The notes: generated by a model not told the origin, from the sequence alone. Positions 25,255 through 38,364 are shown, counted from the first letter of the stretch. The stretch: DNA of 64,000 bases from Luscinia megarhynchos (GCA_034336665.1 JAPFBE010000033.1:434001-498000); one strand, 5' to 3'. Numbers and translations: made by a program.

Positions 25255-26826
25255 CATCTCTGAGCTTTGATTGTCTCTCTCCCAAAACAGGGAGCTAAAG
25301 CATGTCTGGGAGAGTGCCTCCAAGTCCTTCCAAACACCTACGTTATCTCTACGTAGAAATTCTACTTCTCAGACAGAGGATAAACAGCAGTAGGCATAAT
25401 ATTTAGGGTTTCCCACACTGATATTCTCCAGGCCTTGGCATTCCCAACTGCAAGGTCATTTGAGTGAATCTACCATCTTCCTTGCCATTCTTCTGCTTTT
25501 TAACTCTTTCCTCCCAACAAGCAGACAGGACCAACACCACCTATCTAGAATTTCTATGAGCATAGTGCTGCCCTTGCCTCAAGCTTGGAAAGTAGCTGGG
25601 CAAGTTTATTGAACAAAGCCCTTTAAAACCCCCAGGTTTTCAGAAAGGTGAGAAAAGTCACATGGAAGTTGTCATTTGCTACAGGTCACACGTCAATTCA
25701 GCGATGGATCTAGTGACAGAATCTAGGAAAAGAGCTGAAGGAAGAGTATTTTTTTTAAAGTCTATATAAAATAGCTCAGGCAGGGTATTTTCTCATATTC
25801 TGGGTGGAAAAAAACTTCAATTCTTTTTATCGTCTCATTTATGTTTCTTCTCTTTCATCCTTCCTCCCCTCTCCATCTGTCTCAATAAAAATTATGCCTT
25901 TCAAGATAATAATTAAAAACATTTCCTTGGAAAATAGCAGCACTTCTTGTTCTTTCCAGAGTTCCTATCTCTATTTTTAGAGCCAAAATTATTGGGTGAA
26001 TTTAGTCCCAATGTATGAACCATTTCTTTGAGCAATGCCATACTTTTTTCCCACTAATTTTCTGATAAAAATAGATTTAAAAAACTAATCACCAGTCCTC
26101 ACTAGGAAACCACATACCCATGCCTTTCTTGCTTTCTTTGTTGTTGTAATAGTTGTGTTATCACCTGTGACCCCAATGCTTACATGGTACTTCAAAGCTC
26201 TGTAAGGACTATAATCCCCTCTCAAAAAAGTAGAAGAAAGTGAAATTCACTGCAAGAAGGAACTGGTGAGCTTGTGATGGGACAAAATAAACACTCTAGG
26301 GACAGAGTCCTGGGAAGATGGTTCACCTCCAGCAGCACAGACCAAGGGCTTTTCTGTGGCAAGGGGAGTTTCTTGTGCAAAGACCCAGACCCAACAAAGA
26401 TAACCTGGGAAGGTAATGTCACAGCACCTGTAATCCTGACAGGATGAACTGGAGCCTTCAGCTTGTGGGTTTGTTTCCTCTGGAGGTTATTTGAAGAGAA
26501 GACATGAGAAGAGGCACATATGTGTCCTCCTGGCATGGGTGTATTCAGAGCCAGTCCTGTACATGGGAGTGCAGGGGTGAAGAGGAAGGGGATGGCCCCT
26601 GCCACATCTCTGCTTTCTGCAGTGCACATAGGGGTGAATTAATAAGAAGAAAGGAGTCCAGCTACTGGAAATGCCTTTCTCTGTGCTTGCCATGGTTTTT
26701 CATTATTGAAGGACTCCCTATTTATATGATCACAGACATGCTAAACAATAATAATGAAATTTAACCATTCTTATAAACATATATTTTGGGGTTGTTTTTA
26801 ATCTACGACAAAACCTGGATACCCCT
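25255..26826. other. Unassigned interval
   Basis: About 1.6 kb with no recognised gene or repeat. A 135-codon minus frame (26629-26222) has no recognisable motif. Confidence 0.5.
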
Positions 26827-28288
26827 TGTCTTGGTTTAATTTAGGTTTGTCAATTTTAATATACTCATTTTCTCTTTGAGATGGGATTTAGGAGCAAAAA
26901 CAAGGCAGGTCTAAAACTTAAAAGGGTATAAAGAAGAAATTTATTAACAAGACTGAGAAAAATAAATTCAGAGTAAGATTTCCAGATCATTCCCTCCTCC
27001 CCCCACCTCCCACATTTCTAAACAACAACATACAGAGACACTTCAGTCAGTCTTTCATTTAAATAGTCATTTCAGTTCACTTTAGAGAGAGAAGTTCCTT
27101 CTTGTTTTGGCTATAGGGTTTTTTTAAAGAGAAAAACAAATTTCTCTTGTGTCTTCACTTTCACGATTTGCATCCGCCCGGGAAAATCTGCAAATCATTA
27201 AACTCCTCTTATCTTCACAGTCTTTCCAGAGCTGTGTTTTCTGGGCCATGTTAAAAACTCATGGGGTATTAACTTTTAAGGGCAAGCTGTTCAAAGGCAA
27301 AAGTTCTCTTCATCTCTTTTTTCCATCAGATGTGTCTGTTCATCTTTCCATTCTCCAGAACAGAGACCCCCATTCTCTCGGGGCAAAGGATCCTTTTCTC
27401 AAGCACTTCAAACGCCCATGTGTTTCTCCATGATTTGTAGGAATTTTCAGTGTAGTCAAATCCACCCCCCCATAGCTTACAAAAAGGTTTTTCACCAACT
27501 TTCATGGCATTTCCTCAATCTCTTTCCATCTAGAAATTTGGCTCTTACTTCACTAACTTTAGTATACTTCCTGCTTTATTCCTCTCATTCAGGGGAGGTC
27601 AGGAGATCTGCTGTCTTATCTGAGCATTGGAAGGGTTAAAATTGCATGCAGAAGGTGGAGGAGCTGGAGCCAGGCCATGTTGGAGCCGCATGAAGATTTC
27701 AGGCCACACAGGATGCGTGGGGGAGGCTGGAATGAAACTGCAAAGTCCAACAAGCAAATTCATGGGCGGGGGCGGGGGCGGGGCGGGTGGGGGGGCTCAG
27801 CTGAAACAGAGCCCAGCTGCATTTCCTTCAATCTGCGTGCGGGTAGCTGGGAGGCTTCGCCTCCCCATGGCTGCTTCTGAGACAGCAGCAGGGCCCCAGC
27901 CGAGCTTTGGCCATGCTGGAGGGAGGGAAGCTAGGATTTTAGCAAAGGTTTCTCTTTCCCCTGGCCATCAGGGCCCCTAGTTGAAAACGGGGGGCCATGG
28001 TGGCTCCCTCACCCCTGCCCGGCCAGGCCGCATGGAGGAAGGGGGGCAGCCGAGCCAGACCAGCTGGCCTTACCTCCTCACAAGCCGGAAAGTCAAAAAG
28101 AGAAAGTTTTCACTTTTACCGGTGTGATTCATGGAGGCGAAGTAACTTTTTAATTAGTTTCCTAGGCTGTCAATTATTAAATCAGCTTTCCGATTGGTCC
28201 CAGCAAGTCACAGAGGAAGTTCTCATAGAGAAAAACCCATGTGTGTGTGTGCCCTTCTCCTAGGTGACTTCCATGCAAAACCAGCACA
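26827..28288 (-). mobile_element. Long solo LTR, family B copy 2
   Basis: Plus-strand ends are TGTCTTGG (26827) and CAGCACA (28288), i.e. TGTGCTGG...CCAAGACA on minus. It is homologous to 11934-13139 in the opposite direction. AATAAA on minus lies near 26939. Flanks CCCCT and TCCCT match at 4 of 5 bases, a likely decayed 5-bp target duplication. A GGGCGGGG-rich block (27764-27796) sits in the U3-like half. Confidence 0.75.
27764..27796 (+). promoter_or_regulatory. GC-box cluster / G-quadruplex-prone tract
   Basis: Five or more G3+ runs with 1-base spacers, containing repeated GGGCGGGG (Sp1-type) boxes, inside the family B LTR. Role is inferred from motif only. Confidence 0.5.
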
Positions 28289-28660
28289 TCCCTCCACCCT
28301 CAGCAATTCCTCCTCTCATCACCAGCCTCCCCTCTCCATGGGCAGCAGGACCACTATAAGTAAAGGAGCAGAACCAAAGCCCAAGGATGTTGTCAGCGCG
28401 CAGCACTCAGTGTGTCACTGAGATAATATGCTTAAAGGAGGAGGTCAGGGCATACTTAAATATCCTGACCTATAGTCCTAGTAGAGCAGCTGGATAATCT
28501 GATGCTCTCCCCATAATAAACTGTGGTTCATTTATTACTGCTTTGCATATGTACCTAGAAATTAATTAAGCCCCTAGGTGTGACTCACCCCATTCTCTAT
28601 CACCAGAGATACCAACCTCATACACTCAGGTAGCTGTTGCAACAATGACACCTACTTTTC
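28289..28660. other. Unassigned interval
   Basis: No gene or recognised repeat. Confidence 0.45.
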
Positions 28661-30780
28661 ACAGAATCACAGAATAATTTGAGTTGGAAGGGACCTATCA
28701 GGATCATCAAGTCAAATTCCTGGTCCTGCCCAGGAAACTGCATGTATCACACCACGTGCCTGAGAGCATTGTCCAAATGCTTCCTAAACTCAGACATGCT
28801 TGGTGCTGTAACAACTTCCCTGGGGAGCTTGTTCCAGTGCTCAACTACCCTCTCGGTGAAGAACCTTTTCCTGATATCTGACCTAAACTTCCCCTGACTC
28901 AGATTTATGCTGTTCCTTCCAGTCTAATCATTGGTCACCTGAGAGGAGAGATCAGTGTCTCCCCCTCTTCTTCCCCTCATGAGGAAGTTTTAGACTGCAA
29001 TGAGGTCTCCCCTCAGTCTCCTCTAGTCTAAATAGACTAAGTGACCTCAGCAACTGCTCATGCAGCTTCCCCTCAAGGCCCTTCACCATCTTTGTTGCCC
29101 TCTTTTGGACTCTGTCTAATAGCTTTATATCTTTCTTATATTGTGGTGCACTGTCCCTCTGCAGACAGGGGGGTGGGGGGGCAGGGAGAGGAGTAGTCAT
29201 AACACTAACCCGGGATATGCACAGAAATACACACAATATTCAGGGTGATGCCGCAGCAGTGCAGAGCAGAACAGGACAATCACCTCCCTTGGCCATTTGG
29301 CGATGTTGTGCCTGATGCACCCCAGGATGCCGTTGGCTCTCCTGGCTGCATGGGCACACTGCTGACTCGTATTCAACTTGCCATCCACCAGGACCCCCAG
29401 GATTCTTTCTGCAGCACTGCTTTACAGTGTCTCACTTACCAGTCTGTACATACATCCAGAGTTGCTTCATCCCAGGTGCAGAATCCAGCACTTGCCCTTG
29501 TTAAACTTCATATGGTAGGTGATTTCCCAGCCCTCTCATTTGTCAAGGTCTCTCTGCAGAGCCTCTGTGCCTTTGAGGGAGCCTACAGCTCCTCCTAGTT
29601 TTGTATCATCTATGAAATTGCTCAGGATCCCTTTCAGTCTTGTGTCCAAGTCGTTTATGAAGATGTCGAAGAGCACAGGGCAGAAGATGGAGCCCTGCAG
29701 AACCCCACTAGGGACCAGTTGGTAGCCTGATGTCACCCCATTCACTATAACCCTTTCCACCCAACCTATGAGCCAGTTGCTCGCCCATCACATGATGTGT
29801 TTATCCAGCTGTGTGCTGGATATTTTCTCCAGAAGGATACTGTGAGAGATGGTATCAAAAGCTTTACTGACATTCAGAAAGATTGCATCAACTGACTTCC
29901 CTTGATCGACTAGGTGAATTACCTTGTCATAAGAGGAAATCAGGTCTGATAAACAGGACTTTCCCCTCATAAAGCCATGCTGGCCGTGACTGCTGACCAT
30001 GTTGTCTTTCAAGTGTTTCTCAATACCTCCCAGAATAATCTTCTCCATAACTTTTCTATGGACTGAAGTGAGACTGACACGCCTGTATTTTCTGGGGTCA
30101 TCTTTCTTGCCCTTCTTAAAAATTGAGGCAACATTTGCCAGCTTTCAGTCAGCTGGGACCTCTCTGGATTACCAAGACCAGTCAAAAATTATTGAGAGGA
30201 CTCATGGTGGCAGTCAGCTCTTTGAGGATTCTTGGATGAATCACATCAGGCCCCATGGATTTGTAGGGATCCAGCTGGAGCAGCAGATCCTGCATAACTA
30301 CAGGCTCAACTGGGAGTTGATCATTCTTGCAGCCATGGTCCTTCTGCTCAGAGCACTGAGACCCCCTTAGCCCATCATCAGTGTTGAAGAGAGGAAAAGA
30401 ATGCATCAAACGCCTCTGCCTTGTCCACGTCCCTGTTTGTGAGGTGACCATCCTCATCCTGTAATGGACTCATGTTATTTCTGCAATGCCTTTTGCTATT
30501 AACATATTGAAAGAAACTCTTTTAATTGTCCTCCACAGATCTGTCACGATTCAACTCCAACTGAGCTTTGGCTGCACAAATTTTCTCCCTACAGTGGCAA
30601 GCAGTATCTCTGTATTCCTTCCACACCACCTGACCTTGCTTCCACTGGGTATACACCTTCCCTTTTTGTCTCACATCCAAAAGAAGATTCCTGGTCAGCC
30701 GAGCCAGTTTTATGCATTGCTTGCTGGACTTCCAACATTTGGGAATTGCCTGTTCCTGTGCATGGGAAAATTACTGGGGA
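28661..30780 (-). mobile_element. CR1 LINE, RT half and 3' end
   Basis: 3' end at 28661 (minus ...ATTCTGTG). Moving upstream on minus: the C-terminal ORF2 blocks, then RT. Frame 29760-29536 holds the 'QGS..PVLF..FINDLD' block and an F-I-D-D catalytic box (the family has F-A-D-D). Frame 30048-29788 holds the KSCLSDL and SKAFDT blocks. Frame 30457-30182 holds the start of RT, and ~30540-30770 the pre-RT linker. Frames are broken by many indels. A G-rich stretch (~29168-29186) interrupts the 3' part. Upstream sequence continues at 31856 after an insertion. Confidence 0.92.
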
Positions 30781-31855
30781 CACTGTGGACAGGTAACTGG
30801 GGATCCAATTAGAGAAAACTGAGCAATTATATTAATGTTTTAACAGGAGTTATAACAGTAAGGAAATTATAGGGTAAATCACAGTTGCTGCTCCCTTGGA
30901 TGGAATGCGGTTGGCATGACTTGAAACCTATTCTGTGATGATTCCCCCCCCACACATACCTGCTAAGGGGGATGGAATGGAGAGTGGAGCAGAATGGAGA
31001 AACCGCAGCCAGGCTCTAAAGAAATCCTTTCAGGGAAGAGAAGTCAATGGTGCTTTGCAGCTGATAAACTGCATAGCACCTGTCAACTAGGTGAGACAGG
31101 AGATGTCCTGCTGCTGAGCCAGCAACTGTGACAAAATCCATCTCCTTAGATGAACTTGCTTCATTAAAGCCTAATAATAATATTAACACATACCTCCATC
31201 CCAGAGTTACGTGTCTCCAAGGTATGACCATTCCCCTGTGGGCATTCACTCTATTCTTTTGACTGTATCTTCAAAAGCGAAGTGAGAGAATTTTGCACCA
31301 ATCAGTAATAAAGGTATGTATGACTAGTTACTCAAGCTCCATCTAAACACAAAATAGTAGTATAAAAATAACTCGAGAGTGGGGGGAAAGTTAGGGAAGT
31401 TAGGCATTGTAACTGCTGGGATCAGTCAATGGGCTGAACTTGTCTTCTTCCCTGTAGGGACACTTATTGGGTAAGAATCATACTCTATGCATGCTGAACA
31501 TTTTATTAGGGGTTAGAACTTGTCTGTAGATTCCTTCAAATATATTTTTGCAGTCAGACCCTATCACTGACAACCTTCGAGCCTTAACCTGTCACAACTT
31601 TATATCAATAAAGAGTGTTATTCCATAAACTCTTAGTGTGAATACTTTGCAGACACTGGCAGTCACTGGCATCAGGTAACACACTCTAATAAAGAGGAAG
31701 ACCTGCTGAGGGGTCTCCCTTATGCTGTTGTGTTTCCCTGAGTCAGTCGAACCACCCTCCAATCCAGCAGGGCTGCTCAGTGAAGGATCCCCCTAACAGG
31801 ATGTGGACAAACTGGTCAGGCACAAAGGCCTCAACTTTCCTGTGACACTTACAGA
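30781..31855 (+). mobile_element. LTR-like insertion splitting the minus CR1
   Basis: Non-CR1 DNA between two colinear pieces of one CR1 ORF2. It holds AATAAA at 31607-31612 and ends near 'gacacttacagaca'. An old LTR fits best. Exact ends and target duplication were not resolved, and there is no second copy in the window. Confidence 0.5.
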
Positions 31856-32408
31856 CAAATTAAACACTAAGGGTCCAGTAAATCTCCCCACAACAAGGGT
31901 CGAGGAAGCCTTCCCTTTTCACATGGCGCTGTGCCCTTAGAAGGTAGTATTTAAAAAGTGACCAGCACCGATGGATCCTAGCACCTTCAAAAGTATTTTC
32001 CCAGGGGACCTTATTTACTAATTCCCTAAGCATCCTGAGGTCTGCTCTCCTCATGTCCAAGGTTGAATTTGTGCTGGCACTTTTCCTGCTGTCAGCAGAG
32101 ATCCTAAACTCAATTGTTTTGTGATGTCTCTGGCCAAGATGGCCACAAATCACTGCTTCACTCTCTCTGTTACAGGCAATAAATCAAGGAGGGCCTCTTT
32201 CCAAGTCGGCTCCCTTAGTACCTGTAGCATGAAGTTCACATCCAGGTGTTTTATGAATCTTCTGGACCTCTTTCTGCCAGCTTTATGGTGTTCCCAGTTA
32301 ATATCTAGCAAATCAAAGTCTCCCATAAGGACAAGGGCAGTTGACTTGGAAGCTTCCTTTAGTTCATCAAAGAATAATTTGTTGGCATCATGGTCCTGGC
32401 TAGGAGGT
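31856..32408 (-). mobile_element. CR1 LINE, endonuclease end and linker
   Basis: On minus, the sequence encodes the end of the CR1 apurinic-type endonuclease (an LMGDF-like block, ~32330, then a DNFxLQV-like block) and the linker with an LDMRRADL segment (frame 32153-31860). It precedes the RT part at 28661-30780 in element order, so both are one insertion. Broken by stops. Confidence 0.85.
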
Positions 32409-33425
32409 TGTCCTGGTTTAGGGCAAATTTGGGAGGAAACCTCCGAATGGGGTCCCTCTAGAAAACAGATTCAAGCGGCCCCTCCCCCAACTAGTTTGGG
32501 AGAAGACCTCCTCGGAAAGAAGTGGAAAAAACTGTTTATTTAACAGGCAAAGCACTCCCCAGCACAAAAATGAACAATACTAAACAACAAAACCTCTTGC
32601 TGCTCTGAATAGATTGCAAATTCAGAGAGTCTCTTTTGTGGGTTGCAGCTCAGCTCACTCAGTCGGTTATCAGTCTCTCGTGTGCTGGAAAATGCTGTGG
32701 CCCAAGCCAGGCCCTGGTGGGCCACAGGCACGAGCTCCCAGTGCTCCCCTGGATCCCCAGTCCAGAGCAGGTTCGAACAGTTCCAAGAAAAAGGAAAAAA
32801 AAAAAACCAGTGAGGGAGGATGATTTGAGTTTCCAAACATCTTTTAGCAATTCAGCAGGATGAGGAACAACCAGCTGGAAGTCACGCAGCCTGCCACTGG
32901 GCTCCTCTAAAGAGAGAAAAACCTTTCTTGGCTTGTGTTGGTGCCTAAAGAGGCTACCTAGAACAGAGGCTAGGCAGTGTTAAAGGAATAAAGTAGGTAT
33001 TTATTAAAAGGCCTTCAAAGGATACACCTTGGGCAGTACAAGACCCCAGCCGTGGCTCCACCCAAGATGGATCCAAGATGGATGCCTAGTCATGAGTTTT
33101 TGCACTTTTATAAGTTTTGGTCCATTTACATATTGGGGTTAATTGTCCAATTACAGCTTCAGGTTATGAAGTCCCATACGCCCAGATTGCTCACTTCAAT
33201 TCACTGTTGTTTACACTTTTTGGGCCCGAAGCTGCAACGGTGTCCTTGATTCTCAGGCTGGAAAAGGATTGTTTTGTCTAACTAAACTGTGAAGAGAACT
33301 TGCTAACACTTTATATGAAGAACTTGCTAACACTTTATATGAAGTTCAGAGTTACATACTAATGCAGTACAAAATCTGGAAAATACGAAAGCTAAAAATT
33401 AAGGCATCAGTGTGAGTCCAAGACA
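32409..33425 (-). mobile_element. LTR interrupted by a nested solo LTR
   Basis: Plus ends TGTCCTGG (32409) and CCAAGACA (33425) form a 7/8 inverted terminal repeat. A minus-strand AATAAA (plus TTTATT, ~32534) sets the direction. Without the nested element it is ~542 bp. Flanks GAGGT and GAGAC match only in part, so the right boundary is less sure. Confidence 0.55.
32939..33409 (-). mobile_element. Solo LTR, family C copy 2, with GTGT target duplication
   Basis: Plus ends TGGTGCC and GGCATCA, flanked on both sides by GTGT (32935-32938 and 33410-33413). Homologous to 6035-6461 in the opposite direction. AATAAA on minus is near 33000. A 24-base unit with 'aacttgctaacactttatat' is tandemly duplicated at ~33297-33341, which copy 1 lacks. 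Confidence 0.88.
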
Positions 33426-36400
33426 GAGACATTTTCTGTCTACTGATTTATCAGAGGTTTAATAACAGGGAGGTTAGAAAGCTCATTAGGCTCATTTTCA
33501 CTCTGAGAGCCTGAAAGAAGAGGGTATGAATAAACTTAGGGCATAGACTGGAACAACCAACCAAATGAAGGTTAAGGTTGAAGTTAATAGATTCGTGTTG
33601 AGGGGATTACAGGACGTGGGGGATGCACTGACTGTGAGCTGGGTATGACAACCTAAGAGGCCCCATTCATCTTTACACTGATCTGATTGAACCTTTGCGC
33701 AAGCATCATTCAGATAGTACAAAGATGATAGCCATAGTGGTGGTTCGGATATCTAGTGTACATGGCTCTCTCCTGTGCCCAGAGCTCTGTTTCAGCTGTA
33801 CAGGGAGCTTGGAAGTACAGTTGGGACTAGATGTCCACATTCTTAAGACAGGTTATGGTAGGGTGATAAGTGCACCCTTTGTCATCCCTGGTTTTTTCCA
33901 CTATATTTTCTCCTGTAGTCCTGAATTTGAATGGCTTTCCTCATCCATCAGCATCAACTCTTTTTGGTTCTTCCAGAAGATGAAATTGCATTTGTTGCTG
34001 ATGTAAAGCACGATAGCTCCACTCTGTCCATGGAGTTACGTGAATATAAAACTGTCAGGAGATCAGTCAGGCCTTCAGATATGGCAGACAGTAATGGCTG
34101 AAGTTCATTCAAATACTGTAGCTTCTACTTGTCTGGTTAATGAAAAAGTGCTTTGCTGCCTTATCCCTGATGCTCAAAGACCATGAGATAGATAAAGAGA
34201 AAACCAATATAATGAAAGCACTGTTTTAGAGAGAAACCATCATTTTCTTCTAATAAAAAAATTCATTTTTGCTAGTAAGGCAAATCAAGTCAGACTCTTA
34301 GACTTTTTGTTGTTTGGGGTTTGTTTTTTGGGTTTTTTTTTTGTTTTGTTTTTTTTGTTTTGTTTTGTTTTCCAACTGAAAAAAGTAGTTACGAGGTAAA
34401 TAAAATGGGAATTTTTAATGGGCTGGAATTTGGGAAGGAGTAGACTTTTTCACAACTCATTCTTAAACAGAGGTAGTGGCATGCACCTTTAACATTTGGA
34501 TGCCAAACTGGCAGCAAGCAACTTCAACAGTACCTTTATGTCTCTTCTTTTCTATTTATACATTACACAAAACTATTTTTCCTGGATTTAATTGCACATC
34601 AAAGGACCACCCCTCTAACCATGCATTTCCTACTAAAGTAGACACCAGTCATAAGGCTCTTTTCAGTCTTTCAGAGATGCAGTGACAGATCTTTGATAAC
34701 ATTCAGGTGTCTCAGAATCAATGAAAGCATCCTTAAAAATGGAATATAGTCTCCTATTCATTCAGGGATGTGAAAAATGAATGTCCTAGTTAACTTAAGG
34801 CCAAATATATTTGCCTTGGCAAAAATGGATTTTGAAGGACTGTTCCAGGATTACAGGAACATAAAAAATCACAACATTAAAATTAATTACATTGAACACA
34901 GACTGAGTGTTCACTGACTTGGTAAGTAAATAGAAATGCCTACACCTCTATATTCCCATCGTAACAGAGAGATGAGCACTGCAAATTACCTCAGATGGCT
35001 TAAAACCATTTCCCCAGCACTGAGTCCATCTCCTCTAAGCTTTATGCACAAGAAAGGTAAACAAGCCTAAGCTACACAGACTTTTTGGACACACTGACTT
35101 GATTATTTTTATTTGTCTGAGCTTTCAAACTCATACTGACATAGCTTCTCTCAGATTAAACCTCCAACAAAATTGATGGCGTTTCATGATCTTTAAAGTG
35201 CACTCTTTTGAAGGCCTCAGTGTTGATTGTTGCTTATTTATGAAAGGAAAAAATAGTCAAAACACATCAACCTAGACTGAGGAAATAATGAATAGACAGA
35301 GTTCCACATTCATAAATAAAAGAATATACTTCCTATAGCTCTTACATAATCTTAAACAGTTGTTTTGGTTTAAATCCAGCACCATTTTAGTAGGTCTTTA
35401 GAGATGTTTGACAAGTGAATCTTCAGTAATGACAACTGCAGATTTTATTGACTTTTTTGAAAATACTAAGCTAACTCAAAATTACTGAGCTCAACAGCAC
35501 TTGTCAACATAAACTAAAACAATACGTGACTGGTTCACATTGCATGAGAATTTATTTAACGTTAATACAAGAAGATGATTGCCAAACCTAGAGACACATA
35601 AATGCTGTTGGGAAATCTTTTCCCTCCCTGGAATGAACATAATACACCTCTGGCCTTGATTCCACTGTGCACAAACAAGTATAATTTGGCACAGTAATAT
35701 ATAATGGTGCATAAATTTGTAATAGGGCTGGTTTCCTTAAGTTGTTTCTGTTCATTTGCAGAAAAGTGATTTTTTCAAGAGTACAGCCATACAAGGACAT
35801 GGACATGGGTTTGGGATGAGATGGAAGAGCTGGAAGAGAGTTCAGCCTTGATTGGCAGTGCTTCCTCATGCCACACAGCTCTGCATGGACCAGTCTCATG
35901 AGGAATGCCTCCAAAGAGCTTGAGAAAACATATCTGTTTGCAGATACAGCAAACTGATTAAGTAGAACCAAACCTCAAGGGAAATAATAAGAATTAAAAT
36001 GTTCCAAACAGTACTCATCTGGGAATCTCAATTAGCTTCACAAAGAGTAATTAATTTAGCTTCTAAGGTCTCTGCAAGATAAAGAATGAGTAATCTTCCC
36101 ACGTTATGAATGGGGATATACACACGCAGAAATGTCAATGAGACACTAGCTGGATTCAGACTGTCTTTTCATGGCCTGTTCTCTACCTTGTGCTGTCTCC
36201 CATCATATGGTGCTATCCCTTTCTTTTTATACAAAACTATATTCTGCTGGGTTTGGGACAAAGAAGAAATGTCTCCAAAGTCTCCTAGGTTTTAACATAA
36301 TCAAATGTACTTGACACAAGGGTTGCATTAAATACCTTACCTTGGTCGCTCCATGCTGTGATAGAAAATGTGTCCAGACAGGAACCCATTAGATTTGACT

Positions 36401-36835
36401 TAGCAACCCAACAGTGAAGTTTCCCTAATGAGGCTGATGACACACATAGACTGTCCTTAAATGTGAGGCTGTCCTGCAGGTAAGACAGGAGATAGGATAT
36501 GTTCTCATTTATTTTTAACTTGGTCACAAAATAGGTTTGTGACTTGGAAAAAATGTTTTTCATTTTGTCTCAGTTTCCAACAAAGAAAACAAGACTTGCA
36601 GCTGGTGTCCGGGGCAGGCTGTTCTGCAGTGAATACGAAGTGGATGAAAAATATTATTACTGGACTGTGTAAGGGGAGATTTGAGATCCACTCATATTTT
36701 TTAGCAGTTTGGAGAACTGCATGAACTGCCAGGTAATGGGGAATGAGATCCATCAAAGTGACACTGCTAGAAAAAGGAACTGCATCCCATTTGTCAGAGA
36801 CTGAAAAGACTGATGTCGTGAGACATTTTAGAATG
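33426..36835. other. Unassigned interval with a T/G-rich tract
   Basis: About 3.4 kb of AT-rich sequence, the longest stretch without a recognised element. Bases ~34309-34371 are a TTTTG/TTTGGG low-complexity tract. Reading frames up to 127 codons show no recognisable domain. Confidence 0.5.
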
Positions 36836-36837
36836 CC

Positions 36838-36856
36838 TGTGTGTGTGTGTGTGTGG
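36838..36856 (+). repeat. (TG)n dinucleotide repeat
   Basis: About nine TG units. Confidence 0.9.
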
Positions 36857-37556
36857 TAGCAGGCGGGTCAAGCCTTGCTTTTTGGCGAGACAGTGTTCTG
36901 TTCCCCTTACCCCCCAACCCCATGGTGTCTGTCAATCCTAGCTTACTGGAGGTAGGCCCCCCCTAGTCTTGCCTAACCCAGCCCCTGAGTCACTGGGCAA
37001 CCAGAAGTCCAACCTGGGAGGAAGGCCCACAAAGGGCCAAGGGTTTAAGAGGGCTGACCACAAGGCAAGCACATCATTATTTAACACTACCTTGATCTTG
37101 GAGTTTTCTCTCTGTTACATCACTGGAACCCAGGAGTTGGTAGCTAAATGTCTGGTTTTCTATATCTTTTCTGTCTTTGTGTTTCTCCCTTTCTTCTGCT
37201 AACTCTTTGCATGGAATGTAACATCAAATGGGTTTAAATGTTGCCAAGTTAAATGGGCTAAGTCAATGCTGTGATGTTTTATGTTATACTAAGTCTTTTG
37301 CCAAAGTTCTTTGACTTTCTATATTTTGCCAGTAAACTTTTGTTTAATTTTTACCTCTTGAGAATATCTTGTTGATATCTCTCCCTTGCGCCTACCCAGA
37401 GTAAAGGAACCTCCTTTTACTCCCATACATTTGAGTGTCCAGGGTGTTAAACCATTGTATTCATGTCCTAAAGCCAAGTCTGTTTTATTTTCCAAATTTT
37501 GGTTTACTAAACTATTGCCCTGCAAATGCCCTTTGCCACATTTCTCTGACATGAAT
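36857..37556 (+). mobile_element. LTR-like element
   Basis: Starts just after the TG repeat, with a conserved block around 'aacccagcccctgagtcact' and 'gaggaaggcccacaaagggc', an AGTAAA signal (~37332) and a T-rich tail. It resembles a passerine ERV LTR from memory. The ends are not defined. Confidence 0.45.
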
Positions 37557-37589
37557 CAGCAGCTTGTCTACTTTATGCCTATTTACAAT

Positions 37590-38082
37590 AGACCACAATA
37601 TAAAAAAGATATTAAGCTATTGGAGCATGTCCAAGGGAAGGTCACAATGATGGTAAAGGGTCTGGAGGGGAAGCCTTATGAGGAGTGGCTGAGGTCACTT
37701 GGTCTGTTCAGCCTGGAGGAGACTGACAGGACACCTCATTGCGGTCTTCAACATCCTCACGAGGAGAAGTGGAGGGGCAGGTACTGATCTCTTCACATGC
37801 ATGACCAATGACCGGACATGATGAAACAGCGTGAAGCTGAATCAAGAGAGGTTTAGATTAGATATTTGGAAAAGGTTCTTCACCGAGAGGGTAGTTGAGC
37901 ACTGGAATAGGATCCCCAGGGAAGTGGTCACAGCACCAAGCCTGACAGAGTTCATGAAGCATTTGGACAATACTCTCTGGCATGTGGTGGGACTCTTTGG
38001 GATGGTTCTGTGCAGGGCCAGGATTGGACTCGATGATCCTTGTGGGTTCCTTCCAACTCAGCATAATGTGATTCTCTGATCC
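37590..38082 (+). mobile_element. CR1 LINE, 3' end fragment
   Basis: Typical CR1 text: 'gttcagcctggaggagac', 'gagaggtttagattagatat', 'ggttcttcaccgagagggt', 'ggactcgatgatcctt', ending in TGATTCTCTGATC. RT is absent (5' truncated). Confidence 0.92.
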
Positions 38083-38364
38083 TATTTGTGGCTGATATGA
38101 ACTATGAAGGCTGAAAACACATCCAGAGGATCTTTTACAGTTCCTAGTGATGAGGAGGGGTTTGAGCAGCAGTGTGTCACATATATTTGTCAGCCACAAA
38201 GTTGAAACCAATAGGGTATGAATAGAGCTGATAGGCTCATCTCTAACTGATACTTCATGTGGAAGATCTTGTTCCTGAGGGCTCCTTTGCCTGCTCCAGG
38301 GATGGCTAGAAATAAGTCCTGCTGCACTCTGGTGAGGATGTGCTCATGTTGCTCAGGACAGGTT

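Noticed and set aside
17332..25260. A target-site duplication and canonical TG...CA ends for ERV1
   Set aside because: Thirteen extra bases are shared outside the TG of both LTRs and the outer flanks do not match; the boundary was left open.
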